Below are positions 35,158 to 46,746 of a stretch of 64,000 bases of DNA, one piece after another. The notes beneath the pieces are model-generated. The model saw only the letters and a list, made by a program, of their open reading frames with translations. It was not told the DNA's origin and did no database searches. A program made the position numbers and the translations under genes. Position 1 is the stretch's first letter; every line of letters starts with the position of its first letter. The stretch is taken from NCBI RefSeq assembly GCF_048544455.1, contig NC_133537.1:149460058-149524057 (forward strand), written 5' to 3'. The stretch is from Silene latifolia. Its lineage: Eukaryota > Streptophyta > Magnoliopsida > Caryophyllales > Caryophyllaceae.

Positions 35158-38100
35158 ATGGCAACTTCATCAACTCCATCGACTACTTCACTAGGCAAAG
35201 ATTCATGGCTAAGGTCCGTAATGGACAAATGTATCTTAAAAGATGACGGTAGTAACTTTCTTGAATGGGAATCCAACATCAAAAGTGCCGCGTTGTACGA
35301 CAATGTGCTCACTTACTTGACCGATGCTCCTCCTATCGAGCCCGGTCCAAGGGCTTCAACGGTGGTGCGGACCGCCTATGATGACCATGTGAGGATGTCG
35401 AATGATATCAAGAATGTGTTGATATGGTCGATGTCCCCAAAGCTCAAGCTATCATGCATTTCTTTAAATGCGTACGAGATATTCACTCGTATGATCACTA
35501 TATTTTCACAAACACCTAAAGTCCGTCAATACGATGCGGCGGCACGCTTCTTTGAAGCTAAGCTTGAGAGGGGCCAAAAGGTTGGTCCCCATGTACTCAA
35601 AATTGTCGAATATGTTGACATCCTAGAGCGTCTAGGGTGTAAGATTCCTAAGACTCTTGTGGTGGATCGTATCCTCCAATCACTTCCCACCAAGTTTGCC
35701 CACTTTAGGGTAAACTACAACATGAATGACATGGTTAAGAGTTACCATGAAATTCATGCACTCCTCACCCAAGTGGAGAGGGATATGGAAGCTAGTGGGA
35801 GTGAAAAAGGAGATGTTTTAACCATGAAGTTAAAGAACACGTCCTTTGGAGTTAAGAAAGGAAAAGGGAAGGAGAAGTCCCAATTCAAGAAATCGTGAAA
35901 GAAACATGACAAGGGAAAGGGGAAGGCCATTGAGAATGGCAATCCCAAGGCAAAAAGTGTCAAACTCTCCGATGCCGAATGTTTCCATTGTAATGGGAAG
36001 GGGCATTATAAGAGAAGTTTTCCCAAATACTTGGAGGATCTCAAGGAAGGGCGTGTGACGCCTATTGGTATGATTTCCTCTCTCTATGTGATAGACGTTA
36101 ATTATGCTTGTACTTCCACTTGGGTACTTGATACCGGATGTGGCTCTCACCTTTGTAATCATTTGCAGGGTTTAAGGGACGTGCAAGCACTAGCAAAAGG
36201 TGATGTGGATCTCCACATGGGCAATGGAGCTAGAGTAGCCGCCGTTTCCGTAGGGACCTATGTGCTCACTTTAGCTAGTGGTTTAGAGATTTATTTAAAT
36301 AAGTGTTATTTTGTACCAACTTTAACTAAGAACATCATCTCCATTTCCGCGTTAGACGCGGAAGGCTTTGTTTTATGATTAAAGACAAGTGTTGTACTTT
36401 TTCTTTAAGTGATGTGGTTTATGGCAAGGCCATTTCAATTGGACGCTTTTATGTTTTAATTGATGTTAATGACGTTTATCATGTGGAAACTAAAAAGCTC
36501 AAAACGGGTGATCGAAACGAATCCTACCTTTGGCATTGTCGTTTAGGCCACATAAACGAAAGACGCATTAAGAGACTTGCTTCATCAAAAGTGCTCAAAC
36601 CATTTGGTTTTGAATCTTATGGTACATGTGAGTCTTGCCTTCTAGGCAATATGACTCGTGCACCTTTTGCGGGAAAAGGGACACGAGCTAGTGAGGTTTT
36701 GGCTCTCATACATACGGATGTGTGTGGACCATTAACCATCACCGCTAGAGGAGGTTTTCACTACTTCATTACTTTTACTGATGACTTAAGTAGATATGGG
36801 TATGTCTACTTAATGAAGAACAAGAGTGAAGCCTTTGACAAGTTCCAAGAGTTCCAAAATGAAGTAGAGAACCAATTGGATAAAAAGATTAAGACCCTAC
36901 GGTCCGACCGTGGTGGTGAGTATTTAAATATTGAATTTGATTCACACCTAAAAGATTGTGGTATAGTATCACAATGGACTCATCCTGGCACACCGCAATT
37001 AAATGGTGTGGCCGAAAGGAGAAACCGAACTTTACTAGATATGGTTCGATCTATGATGAGTCTAACTGAGCTTCCTAGTTCATTTTGGGGTTTTGCCCTC
37101 TTGTCTGCACTATTTTCACTAAATCGAAGCCCGACTAAAGCGGCCGATAAGACTCCATATGAGATATGGACAGGAAAAGTCCCTCATTTGTCATTCATGT
37201 GTATTTGGGGTTGCAAAGCGTACGTTAAGATCAAGTCTGACAATAAGCTTGCACCCAGGTCTGACAAATGTCTTTTTATAGGATATCCAAGGGAAACACG
37301 TGGCTATTACTTCTACAATAAATATGAGAACAAAGTGTTTGTGGCTCGTGATGCTGTCTTCCTAGAAAAGGAGTTTATTTCTAGGAGACAGGGTGGGAGA
37401 AAATTTGAACTTGAAGAAGTTCGAGAGCCACAAACCGAGAATGAGGTAGAGGAGAACGTGGAGGATAACATTCCTTCGTCCTCTGAAACGGTAATTGTTC
37501 CCAAAAATTCAAGTTGGATTTCTAATCCACCTGATTGCTACCTTGGTAACATCGAAGAGGATGGTGTTTTGTTACTTTTGGAAAGTGATGAACCCACTAC
37601 CTACAAATCGGCCATGTCTAGTCCCAACTCCTCGCTTTGGCTTGAAGCCATGCGGTTCAAAATGGATTCCATGTATGAGAACCAAGTATGGGACTTGGTG
37701 GATTTACCTGAGGGAGTGCGACCCCTTCAGTGTAAATGGATATATAAAATTAAGCTCGGCATGGATAAACATGTGGATGTTTACAAAGCTAGATTGGTGG
37801 CAAAAGGTTTCACCCAAGTTCATGGTTTACACTATGACGAAACCTTCGCTCCAGTCGCTATGCTTAGGTCCATTAGGATAATCTTAGCGGTTGCCGCATT
37901 TCATGATTATGAGATTTGGCAAATGGATGTCAAAACCGCCTTCTTGAATGGGATTCTAGAAGAAGAGGTGTACATGATACAACCTGAAGGTTTTGTGGAT
38001 ACATCTAACCCTAATAAGGTGTGTAAGCTCAAGAAGTCCATTTATGGTCTTAATCAAGCATCTAGGAGTTGTAATCATCGCTTTGATCATGTTATTAAAC

Positions 38101-38933
38101 AATACGGTTTCACTAGAAGTGTGGAAAAACCGTGTTTATACATGAAGTTTAGTGGGAGTAAGTTTGCATTCCTTGTCCTATATGTGGATGACATATTGCT
38201 CATTGGGAATGATATTCCATCGCTCACTTCTGTTAAGGAGTGGCTAGGAAAACACTTCTAAATGAAGGACTTGGGAGAGGCACAACGAATCTTGGGTATC
38301 CGGATCTATAGGGATAGGTCTAAAAGGATACTAGCATTGAGTCAAGAAACTTATATTGACAAAGTGCTTGACCGGTTCAATATGAAAGACTCAAAGAGAG
38401 GATTTCTACCTATGGGCAAAGGGATTACTTTGAGCAAGTCACAGTCTCCCTCTACCCCTAAGGAGATTGAACACATGAAGACCGTCCCTTATGCTTCCGC
38501 TGTTGGGTCTATCATGTATGCTATGATTTTCACTCGTCCCGACGTTGCGTATGCCTTGAGCATGACAAGTCGTTATCAAGCCAAGCCTGGTGAGAGTCAC
38601 TGGATAGCCGTAAAGAATATCCTTAAGTACTTGAGAAGGACTAAGGATTCGTTCTTAGTGTTTGGAGGAGAAATTGAGTTGCGTGTAAGAGGTTACACGG
38701 ACGCAAGTTTCCAAACTGATCGGGATGACATGAAATCCCAATCCGGCTATGTGTTTATGCTAAATGGAGGAGCTGTTTGATGGAAGAGCTTCAAGCAAAG
38801 CGTTACTGCGGATTCTACAACAGAGGCTGAGTACCTTGCAGCGTCGGAGGCTGCGAAGGAAGCTGTTTGGATTAGGTAATTCATGGAGGGGCTAGGAGTA
38901 GTCCATTCCGCCAAAGATCCGATTACTCTATAT
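35158..38933 (+). pseudogene. copia gag-pol polyprotein, broken mainly by nonsense codons
   Basis: Encodes the particle protein and the protease, integrase, RT and RNase H. Gag: MATSSTPSTTSLGKDSWL..., then a zinc knuckle CFHCNGKGHYKRSF in which the fourth ligand Cys is Phe. Protease: WVLDTGCGSHLC near 36120. Integrase: HCRLGH...CESC zinc site, D in HTDVCGPL, D in SDRGGEY, E in GVAERRNRT. RT: FAPVAMLRSIRIILA, QMDVKTAFLNG and YVDDILLIGND. RNase H: GYTDASFQTD, TTEAEYLAASEA. Breaks: TGA at 35896, a frameshift near 36375, TAA at 38259, TGA at 38778 and TAG or TAA near 38876. The frame is otherwise kept. It is cut at 38933 inside RNase H, at the ITLY motif, where LTR sequence takes over. Confidence 0.9.
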
Positions 38934-39827
38934 GATATTTGAATAATAAATTTTGGGAGACGGGTTTTAGTTAATTAACTAAAATGGTACTAATTGATTA
39001 ATGTGATTAATATTAGTACGTAAATAATATGTGTAGTGGTACACGTATATTTACGGAGTGAATTGGACGAATTAATTATGGAAGTATTTAAACATGAAGC
39101 GATGTTTAAATAATATTTACACGTATTTGTGCGACAAATATAAGAAATAATATGAAGCCGTAAATGGGTAATTGGACCGTGTAAAATAAGAGTAGTGGAT
39201 GATTACTCAAATAATCATTTCACCTTATTTTGTATACTACCATAATTTATCTTATATAAGATTTTGCATGTGATGTAAGATGAAAAATATAAGACAAAAT
39301 ATGTCCACTTCAACACTCCTTCCACCCGCCACTTTTCCCTTCCTTTATACTCCACCCTTTGTTCATTTTCTACACTACATCATTTTAATGATTTGCATGT
39401 GAACATAATATCTTCCTCTCTCTAAAAATATTATTCATCACTACTAAGATTGTTAGTATACATAAATTTTATTACTAAGACTTGTTAGTAATATTATAAA
39501 TAATATCAAGGGTTCAATATTAACAAGTTCTAGTTCAATACTTGTTATTATTTTTGGGTAAGTTCTTGGGTGCAACAAGAATGAGATCTTCTCTTTGAAG
39601 ATTAGTAAGGAGGATCACCCATTTGGAATAAGCTCAAGAACAAGCTAGTAAGGTGAACTAGTTTGTGCCCTTTTTACCACAAAATCAATGTAAGGAAATT
39701 GTTTTTCCTAATACTTTCATTTTTATGCTTTCATATTAGCATGCATGTTACATAGATCACCTAAATGACAAATTATGAGATAATTTTATTTTTATTAGAG
39801 AGTCTAATATGGATCTATGATCTTTCA
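38934..39827 (+). repeat. copia 3' LTR, lacking its first ~335 bp
   Basis: Aligns with the 5' LTR from 10373 to its end. The first 335 bp, the polypurine tract and the end of RNase H are gone. The join has GATA at both parental sites. Confidence 0.85.
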
Positions 39828-39832
39828 TTTTT

Positions 39833-41085
39833 CCTGAAGAAATTTGCCCTTTTCCTGAAGAAATTACTTGCTTTGATTGACTAAGGCTTAGGTAGACCGC
39901 CTTTTGACCTCAAAAGGTGTCTGTATGTTTGAATTTGTTGATCGATTTATAAATAGGGAGGACCCTATTGTCTCCGATGCAGCGAGACACAGAGCTTATG
40001 GATTTTGCCCTCTTCATTGCTACATCTTGCGAGGGCATATGTGCCAAGAGATGAGGGGTGACCCTCGGTTTTTAGGCATAGTCGACCAAATGGAACTGCG
40101 CAAGAGCCCAACATGCTTGATTTTAGGGAAGACCATCCTTGGATTGGATAATAGAAAGGCGAACCGTAAGTATCCTTATCTTCGGAGTCCTGTTATTTTA
40201 CAGGTAAGAACCTGTCTTTTTGTCTCATTCGGCCGTTTTTTTTTTCTTCTTTTTTCGTCCGTTTATGATACGGACTCCCGCCCCCTTTTGCAGATCTGGC
40301 TGATGGAAAGGTTGAGGTTGATCTAGCCCCCAGTTGACGTGACAGGATACCGCTCCCGATCAATTGCGATGAGAACGAGGCTATACATGGTGGACTTCAC
40401 TCGAGTATGCAACTATTGGGAAAACAAATTGAAGAGTGAAGGTGGACCTCTGATCAGTTGGATCGTGTCTTGGTGGCATTTTAGGTCAATGACTGGAGTA
40501 TAATCCTTGGATCCGACACAGTCCATTCGCGTTCCCGGCTTGGAATTCATGGTCTATACCTTTCCAGAGAGATTGATGACGCAAGTAGGCCTGAGAGAGA
40601 AAATTCCGAAGCTAGACACTGTCCCTCAAACTGCCTTGGCGCATACTTCGGAGTCTTGTCGAGAGTGGGCTATTCGTTAGGCCCAAAGGAACATGTGGTT
40701 AATACCCGTGTCGGTCGGCTCATTATGGGTATCTGACTCGTATCTACAGTGGAGGAAAGCTGGCAGTCCCGAGGAGCGTGAAAAGAAAAGGAAGCACGAG
40801 CCCGTAGACTACAAGATCCGCAAGATGGCGAAGGAGAACCAAAGGTACTTAACTGAGGAGGAAGAAGAGGCCGGATATCGGGTCATTCGTCCGTCGAAGA
40901 AACCAAAGAATGTTCCCGCCGAGAAGATGGTGGTGGATCGAAATGGGAAAGCTAGACCGCGAGAACGACCATTAGTGATAGGTCGGAGACAACGCAAGAG
41001 CGCCCCGCTCGTGGTCGAGACAAGAATTTTGACAAGGGCGACAAAGGCAAGGGGAAGATGGAAGAGTAGCCTTAGTCATTTTTAA
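39833..41085 (+). pseudogene. second Tat antisense gene, main part (uncharacterised plant retroelement ORF, DUF7745-like)
   Basis: Continuation of the gene begun at 9960, opposite in strand to the Tat pol. From 39904 one frame runs to 41085 through a 90-bp GT-AG intron (40204-40293, GTAAGA...TTTGCAG) and three nonsense codons (about 40324, 40501, 40678). The first 70 bp carry stops and a 20-bp direct repeat around CCTGAAGAAATT. Visible parts: SDAARHRAYGFCPLHCYILR, YPYLRSPVILQ|IWLMERL across the intron, WENKLKSEGGPLISWIVSWW, then a basic tail (EEREKKRKHEPVDYKIRKM and SKKPKN). I believe this is the family labelled DUF7745 in plant annotation; not verified. Antisense ORFs after integrase are known in some Tat elements (e.g. 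Grande). No function is known. Confidence 0.6.
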
Positions 41086-41616
41086 ATAATATTATTTACT
41101 ATTATTTGAGTTGTAATAAACGGTGGGGCTTTTAGAATCCTAGCCTAGCCTAGCATTTTAATTTTCAGCATTTTTAAATTTATATGTATTTGGTATACTA
41201 CTATTATTATTTAAGGAATAATGAATAATTGATTTATTAGTTAAGAAACTTTTATAAATTTTCTCTATTTATTCTTGTCGAATTTTAAATGCAACATGCA
41301 AATATCCTTCTATTTACATCTTGAAATGACGGGTTGTATCCTGTAAAGGATTGCCTACGTATTCATTAGAAAAAATGAAATCAAACCGTGTACGTAGTTC
41401 GAAAAAAAATGTAAAAGAATAAATATTCGAAGCAAGAGCTTGTAATGAATAAATACTCCTAAGAAAGTGCAATTCAATTTATTTGATGATATGAGGATGT
41501 CAACATGTCAAAACGCAAGAGCGAAATGTCATAAGCTTTTTAGCGGGCCCGAGGCCATTTTTATTTCGTGTCGCAAGAGCGGCACGTGTGTCACGCGAGG
41601 CGCGTTTTATCCTAAT
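41086..41616. other. non-coding spacer between antisense gene and integrase
   Basis: AT-rich, with the TACGTA hairpin element at 41347-41401. The two convergent genes (antisense ORF and pol) end on its two sides. Confidence 0.6.
41347..41401 (-). other. conserved TACGTA hairpin element (outer Tat copy)
   Basis: GATTGCCTACGTATTC...GAAATCAAACCGTG...TACGTAGTTCG. Matches 15917-15964 in order and wording. The CTACGTA and TACGTAG arms are complementary. It lies about 215 bp after the integrase stop in the element sense. Confidence 0.6.
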
Positions 41617-43186
41617 CTAAGGATAGTAATTTTTCAATTGGTATAGGTTAGTCGGATTATAAAACTCATTCCCGTTTAGGTCTGTGATCTTAACCGCACC
41701 CCCTGAAAGTATGCACTTGACCAGAAACGGTCCTGCACAATTAGGTTTAAATTTTCCTCGTGTATCGACAAGTAAGAGAGCTTTGACTAACTTGAGTACC
41801 AAATCCCCTTCCTTTATATTTCTGGGCTTGAATCATTTATTGAATTCTTATTTGATACATGCCTGATATGTCTGCACATTACGTAATGAGCGTAGCCTTC
41901 GCTCGTCCAAGAGGACGAGTTCATCATACCTACCTCTATTCCATTCAGCTTCTTGGATTTGACTTTCGTGTAAAATGCGTAGAGATGGGATGTCTACCTC
42001 TACTGGTTGTACAGCTTCCATGCCGTAAGTCAAATAGAAAGGAGTGGCCCCAGTCGGCGTCCTAACTGACGTGCGATATCCCCATAGCGCAAAGGGTATT
42101 TTGCTAGGCTAATCGCGATAATTGTCGATCATTTTCTTGAGGATTGTGACGGCGTTTTTGTTAGCTGCCTCTACCGCGCCGTTAATTTGAGGTCTATATG
42201 GCAAGGAATGGTGATGCTTGATCTTATATTTGGCAAGCAACTGTGAAGCTTCGGCCTAAAAATGTGACCCGCTGTCACTGATGATTTCATGTGGGCAACC
42301 ATATCGACAGATGATATTGGTTTGTATGAACTTGGCCACATGTTTGGCTGTAAGACTAGTGTAAGATGTTGCCTAGAACCATTTAGTGAAATTGTCGATA
42401 GCTACTCAGATGAAAGAATGGCCTCCTGTCCCAGCTGGAGTGATCTTCCTGATGATATCTATTCCCCAAGCAGAAAATGGCCAAGGAGATGTCATGGTAT
42501 ATAGCATTGAGGGAGGGACATGTTGCACATTCCCGAAGTTCTGGCTGTTTGGACAATGCCTGACGTATTTGATGCAATCTGACTCCATTGTCGTCCAGTA
42601 ATACCCTAGACGTGTAATCTTCTTTGCCATCATAGGTCCGCTCATGTGAGGACCACATTCTCCATCGTGAACTTCTTCCATTATTTTTCGTGCCTGTGAA
42701 TGATCAAGTCAACGTAAGGGGACACCAAGTGGTGTTCTTTTGTACAACTTTCCCTGCATGAGGAGGTATTGTGAGGCGAGTAGGCATATGGCGCGTTGTC
42801 CCCTCTTATCCATATCTGGTGGATATGTACCATTGAGCTTGAAATTTAGAATGGCCTGGAACCAAGGTTCCTCTGGGTTTTTCTCTTCATCTGTAAGGAA
42901 GTGTACATAGTCTGGCTCTGATCACCGTTCGCTGCATAAAGGCATTTCAACCATGTTGTCTGGCATATTAATCAAGGATGCGAGTTTTGTAAGAGCGTCC
43001 GCAAACTGATTTTATTCGCGAGGGAGGTGTAGATAAGTAACCTAATCGAAAAACTGAGCAATCTGATCTATCCTAGCCCGATAGGGTGCTAGACTTTCAC
43101 TTCGGATTTTCCAGGATCCAGTGATTTGGTTAATGATCATGGATGAGTCCCCGTGAACTCGAAGGTTCTTGATGCTTAAACTTACT
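41617..43186 (-). pseudogene. Tat pol: end of archaeal-type RNase H and integrase
   Basis: Reading leftwards from 43186: the RNase H tail (SIKNLRVHGDSSMIINQ, then YLHLPRE and FADALTKLASLI with stops), a linker, the integrase zinc-binding part (EVHDGECGPHMSGPMMAKK...CIKYVRHC, an HHCC site) and the DDE core with WGID near 42455, ISDSGSHF near 42280 and NGAVEAANK near 42165. Then FALWGYRTSVRTPTGATPF, MTYGMEAVQPVEVDIP, and a C-terminal part ending NLYQLKNYYP with a stop at 41617. The catalytic residues are readable but several in-frame stops make it inactive. It continues across the CACTA element at 46747. Confidence 0.85.
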
Positions 43187-43209
43187 CACTAGTAGAAAAG
43201 AAAATTATT

Positions 43210-43445
43210 GCGTCAATCAATTTACGTCGGTTCTACAAAAACTGACGCAAAAAGTACTTAGTTTTGGCGGGAATGCAATTTTGCCCTATAGGTAAGCTTA
43301 ATGCGTCAATTCTTGTAAGAAACTGACGTATATAATGCGTCAGTTCTTAGGAAAACCGATGTACTTGATCAAATACATCAGTTATATTACTAAACCGACT
43401 TATTTAATATTACATTTTTACGTCAATTATACCTAAAACTGATGG
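43210..43445. repeat. CACTA sub-terminal repeats, left
   Basis: Repeated AACTGACGCA / TGCGTCAGTT words with variants such as TACGTCGGTT. These are typical transposase-binding sub-terminal repeats. The matching right cluster is at 46370-46735. Confidence 0.75.
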
Positions 43446-44608
43446 ATATACCTATCACTCACATAATAAATCATCAACACGAGTCCCTTTCCAATTCATT
43501 CTTTCAACAAAAAATTCACTCCCTTTCCTCCATTCCTTCATTCAATCAATACCCCACCGCCGACCCACCGACGGCTTGCCGCCGACCCCAGTGTCTTCGT
43601 CTCACTCTCTTCTACGGATCTAATTCCTAATTTGATATTTGTATGATTTTTACTTGACTTTGTTTTTTGTAAGTTCTTTTAATAAGGTTTATTATTGTTG
43701 TTTACAAACAGTTTTGTATAGTAATTGATTTGTTAATATGATTCGAATGTAAATCTAGAATTGTATTAGGGTTAGGGTTGGGTGAAATTGGGGGTTTTCT
43801 ATTTTGATTAGTTGGTTTGGGTGGGTTAATTTATGCTACATTAATGTTGTTTAAGGTTTGTCAATTTCATATGTGTCTTAGTGCATAAACGTTGCTCGGC
43901 TAGGCCCGCTGTCTGCTCCTTGCTATGTTCCGACCTTGTTAATTAATGTGCATATCAGTATATGAACTACCATATACAATGGAAGGCAACTTAGCCAAAA
44001 CATAAGTATCATCCCAAAACATAACCAGATTTAATCCCATTTAAATTGAAACTAGTTAACATGGGAGGAAAATTTTACAAATATCCCCATACGAGGATCT
44101 TTACAAAAATAAAAATAAGTATTCCATAAAAGAAAGGATTGTAGGATGTAGATAGAAACATCCGAGTATCACATATAAATATGTTAGCAGTGATGATTGA
44201 TGAGGCTGCAATGGTGTCGTATATGAAGGACAACATGCTGCATTGAGATTGTGAAGTACTCGTCAGTGAAATCATAAGCGTTAAATCTACATGTGTACTG
44301 GTTAAGGTGACAATGTATGAGTTATGTGAACTGACCCAAAATGAGATTACCTTAGTTTGAGTCCTTTTATAGGCGCAAGTTATGTGGGCGCCAAAGTATC
44401 TACCCACGAGTTTCCATCATCATAGGAGACCTCTTATCGTTTTCATTTTTTTAGCTGTCTTAGTTTTGTTTCCTTGGTATTGATAGGAAAAGTTTGTTCT
44501 TCGATGAATTCTACTCTACTTTTGTAGTCAACTTTCTGACTTGCCAAATGATTAATTAAATAACTCTGTTTTCTCTTCCAATATTAAGATAATATTTGTA
44601 CTATACAG
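43446..44608. other. CACTA interior, no recognised gene
   Basis: It starts with a C-rich stretch (43480-43620) that looks like a captured 5' UTR or first exon, then AT-rich intron-like sequence. The minus-strand open frame at 44075-44407 has no motif I recognise. Confidence 0.4.
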
Positions 44609-45947
44609 CTACGTGTTTGATGGAAAGCCTATTGATTTGAAGAAACAAGAACTTGCAAAACAGTATTGAGGCCCGTCTACTTGTCACTCAAACTCATTAA
44701 GACTAGTGATTCAGTTGATTTGATTATGACCATTCATGTAGGTACTCCAAATGAGCTGATGCAACTGGGGATTTATCTGCAGCCATAGAAGTGGATTTTG
44801 CCAAGCAATATTGCTGAAAACGATGCTTCTATTTTGTTTTGCAGCATGATACAAGTTCATTATTTTCAATATGCATTATGTTTATCCTATTATTAACTTT
44901 CTTCAATGATAAATGCAGGAAGGAGATAAAGAAGGAATCGAAAAATTCAGTAAACGAACCGTAAAAGTATGTTATCTCTATATGAGAATTTGATTTCAGC
45001 TTTTAAACTTCTTCTGGGGGTATGAAACTTTGTGATTTAGTAACTTGTCGCTTAAGAAAATAAACACTTACTAACTCTATTTTTTCTTTTAAGAAGTCCG
45101 CCCTTTTGATTGAGGGGAACAGATGTACGTTTCTTAAATGTGTAATTTGCAACTAATAGAGCAAAGGGCCTAACCAAAGTTTGGTTGTGACATTGCCCTA
45201 AGACCTTTCCTAGCGCAGTGGTCTTACACTCTTACTAGTCACTCTCTAATCTTGTAGGTGACAAAACAACACAACGAAGACTATTAGAAATTACAGGGAT
45301 TAATGGGAGTGCCTGTGGCTGAGGTGATTTTTCATTATCTTTTGTGAATTTTGTTCCATCAATTATTTTTTGATAAATATGAGTTTTCTTGTGGTGCAGG
45401 CTCCTTCTAAAGCTAAGGCACAATGTGCCGCACTTTTCAAGAATGGAAGAGTATGTATTATAGCCATATCATGGACCATTACCCTTTACTTTTGGCTGTT
45501 ATACTACTTATACGTGAATAAACGTTCTGATAAATATAGAGTGGAATTGTGTTGCAAGGATACTTGAAGCATAATTGTTTCTTATGTACCATGATTATCC
45601 ACAATATGTAAAATATAATATGATGGGAATCACGTTATGTATGTCAACGTGTTCTGCTCAGTTAACATTACTTGATTTTTTTTTCCTTTCATGTTTATAC
45701 GGTGGCTTCCAAAGATATGGATTCTATAAACTTTGGGACGTGTATATTTCTTCGTCATTTAATGGATCCTAGCTCAAAGAAAATTACAGTTATGGCATTT
45801 AATATGGCTAAGGTGTGAGAGCAGAGACTGATTACTTATAGTGATTGTTCTGTTTTAGGTCTTGGACTGAGGAACTGAACCTCACAATGGATCAATTCAT
45901 TGACTTGTGCATTCTTGCTGGCTGTGGTTACCATGATAACATTTACG
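44609..45947 (+). pseudogene. FEN1: captured FEN1 flap endonuclease 1 gene fragment with introns
   Basis: FEN1 removes 5' flaps in Okazaki-fragment maturation and base-excision repair, in the nucleus. Six exon-like pieces in the right order match its middle part: 44609-44668 (YVFDGKPIDLKKQELAKQY), 44919-44966 (EGDKEGIEKFSKRTVK), 45258-45323 (VTKQHNED...LMGVPVAE), 45400-45450 (APSKAKAQCAALFKNGR), about 45692-45812 ([20 protein letters not shown]) and 45859-45947 ([18 protein letters not shown]). Introns with GT-AG ends separate them, so the capture was from DNA, not from a cDNA. Breaks: stops after KQY and inside the third piece, a two-base insertion at the start of the last piece, and a lost acceptor before the fifth. 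N- and C-terminal parts are absent. In the last piece GCDY reads GCGY, losing a metal-binding Asp. Confidence 0.85.
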
Positions 45948-46369
45948 GTACCAGAAACTCAGAATCAGTAACTTATGTGTTCTGCTCATTCCGCGAGTAA
46001 GGCTCTACTTTAATTTTGTCCAGGTTAAAGGCGCTGCTTTCCCTCCCAAAAGTTCAACCAAGATTTGTTATTGCTATATGGAAGAAGTATCCCATCGAGT
46101 TTGGATCGATTTATAGTTTTATGTAAGTTTACCAGATATTTAGAGAACATTTAGTATAGATTAGCTTAGTAACTAAGATGTTTGTGGGATTATTTGTACT
46201 TTGGATTGTATTTGGAACGTTGTTGGGTTGAATAAAGTGTAATGTTAGTTTTACATGTGGTGTATTAGTGGTTGGTTGGATTTTTGTTGTAGGTTTTTAA
46301 GTTTTGGTATTCAGATTGTGAGTTTTAAGTAATTTCGGCAGCAAATTTTATATCAAAAAAAACATAAAT
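45948..46369. other. CACTA interior after the FEN1 fragment
   Basis: No gene recognised. A short stretch near 46025-46125 looks exon-like but does not match FEN1 by eye. Confidence 0.35.
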
Positions 46370-46746
46370 AAATTACGTCGGTTCATGAAAGAAATGATGC
46401 AAATGAGAAAAATGAATTGGCACTAAAAAAAATATCAATTGCATCAGTTATGATAACAAATGACGCAAAAAATAAAGAAAATACACCGGTTCTATAAAGA
46501 ACTTATGCAAATGTTGAACTATTTGCGTCGGTTTTACATATTTATTGCGTCGGTTTTTAAATCACAACTGACGCAAATGGTACTTTTTTGTGTCGTTTTT
46601 TAAACCACAACTGACGGAGTTGTTGAACCTTTTCCGTCAGTTCCACAACTGACGCATAGCAAATACGAACCCTCGATATACGTCAGTTCAAAACCGACGC
46701 AAAAGGCCCTTTACAACTGACGCAATAGGGGGTTTTTCCATTAGTG

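Larger units (their letters stand above)
10038..39827 (+). mobile_element. Ty1/copia retrotransposon (split by two nested elements)
   Basis: Plus-strand element. 5' LTR 10038-10903 plus 23135-23504 (about 1236 bp once the insert is discounted). Initiator-Met primer site at 23507-23518. Long leader, gag-pol at 35158-38933, 3' LTR truncated at its start (38934-39827). Probable TSD ctttt/ttttt. It sits inside the second antisense gene of the outer Tat element. The two LTRs have diverged more than those of the elements nested in it, which fits its greater age. The pol order PR-IN-RT-RH is copia. Clade assignment (perhaps Tork-like) is tentative. Confidence 0.85.
43187..46746. mobile_element. CACTA (CMC) transposon, non-autonomous, with captured gene
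   Basis: 3560 bp. Ends CACTAGTAGAAAAG and, on the other strand, CACTAATGGAAAAACC; perfect 3-bp TSD act (43184-43186 and 46747-46749). Sub-terminal regions (about 43210-43445 and 46370-46735) hold many copies of TGCGTCAGTT-like words in both orientations, as expected for CACTA elements. No transposase is seen. The interior carries exons related to FEN1. It interrupts the Tat archaeal-type RNase H after LIGLQAAV. Confidence 0.9.

Noticed and set aside
38934..39827. Solo LTR separate from the 5' LTR at 10038
   Set aside because: The region lies directly after copia RNase H, its end is identical to the 5' LTR end, and the flanks fit a shared TSD. It is the truncated 3' LTR of the same element.
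45370..45772. Small plus-strand proteins inside the CACTA element
   Set aside because: They are FEN1 exons reading on into introns, not separate genes.
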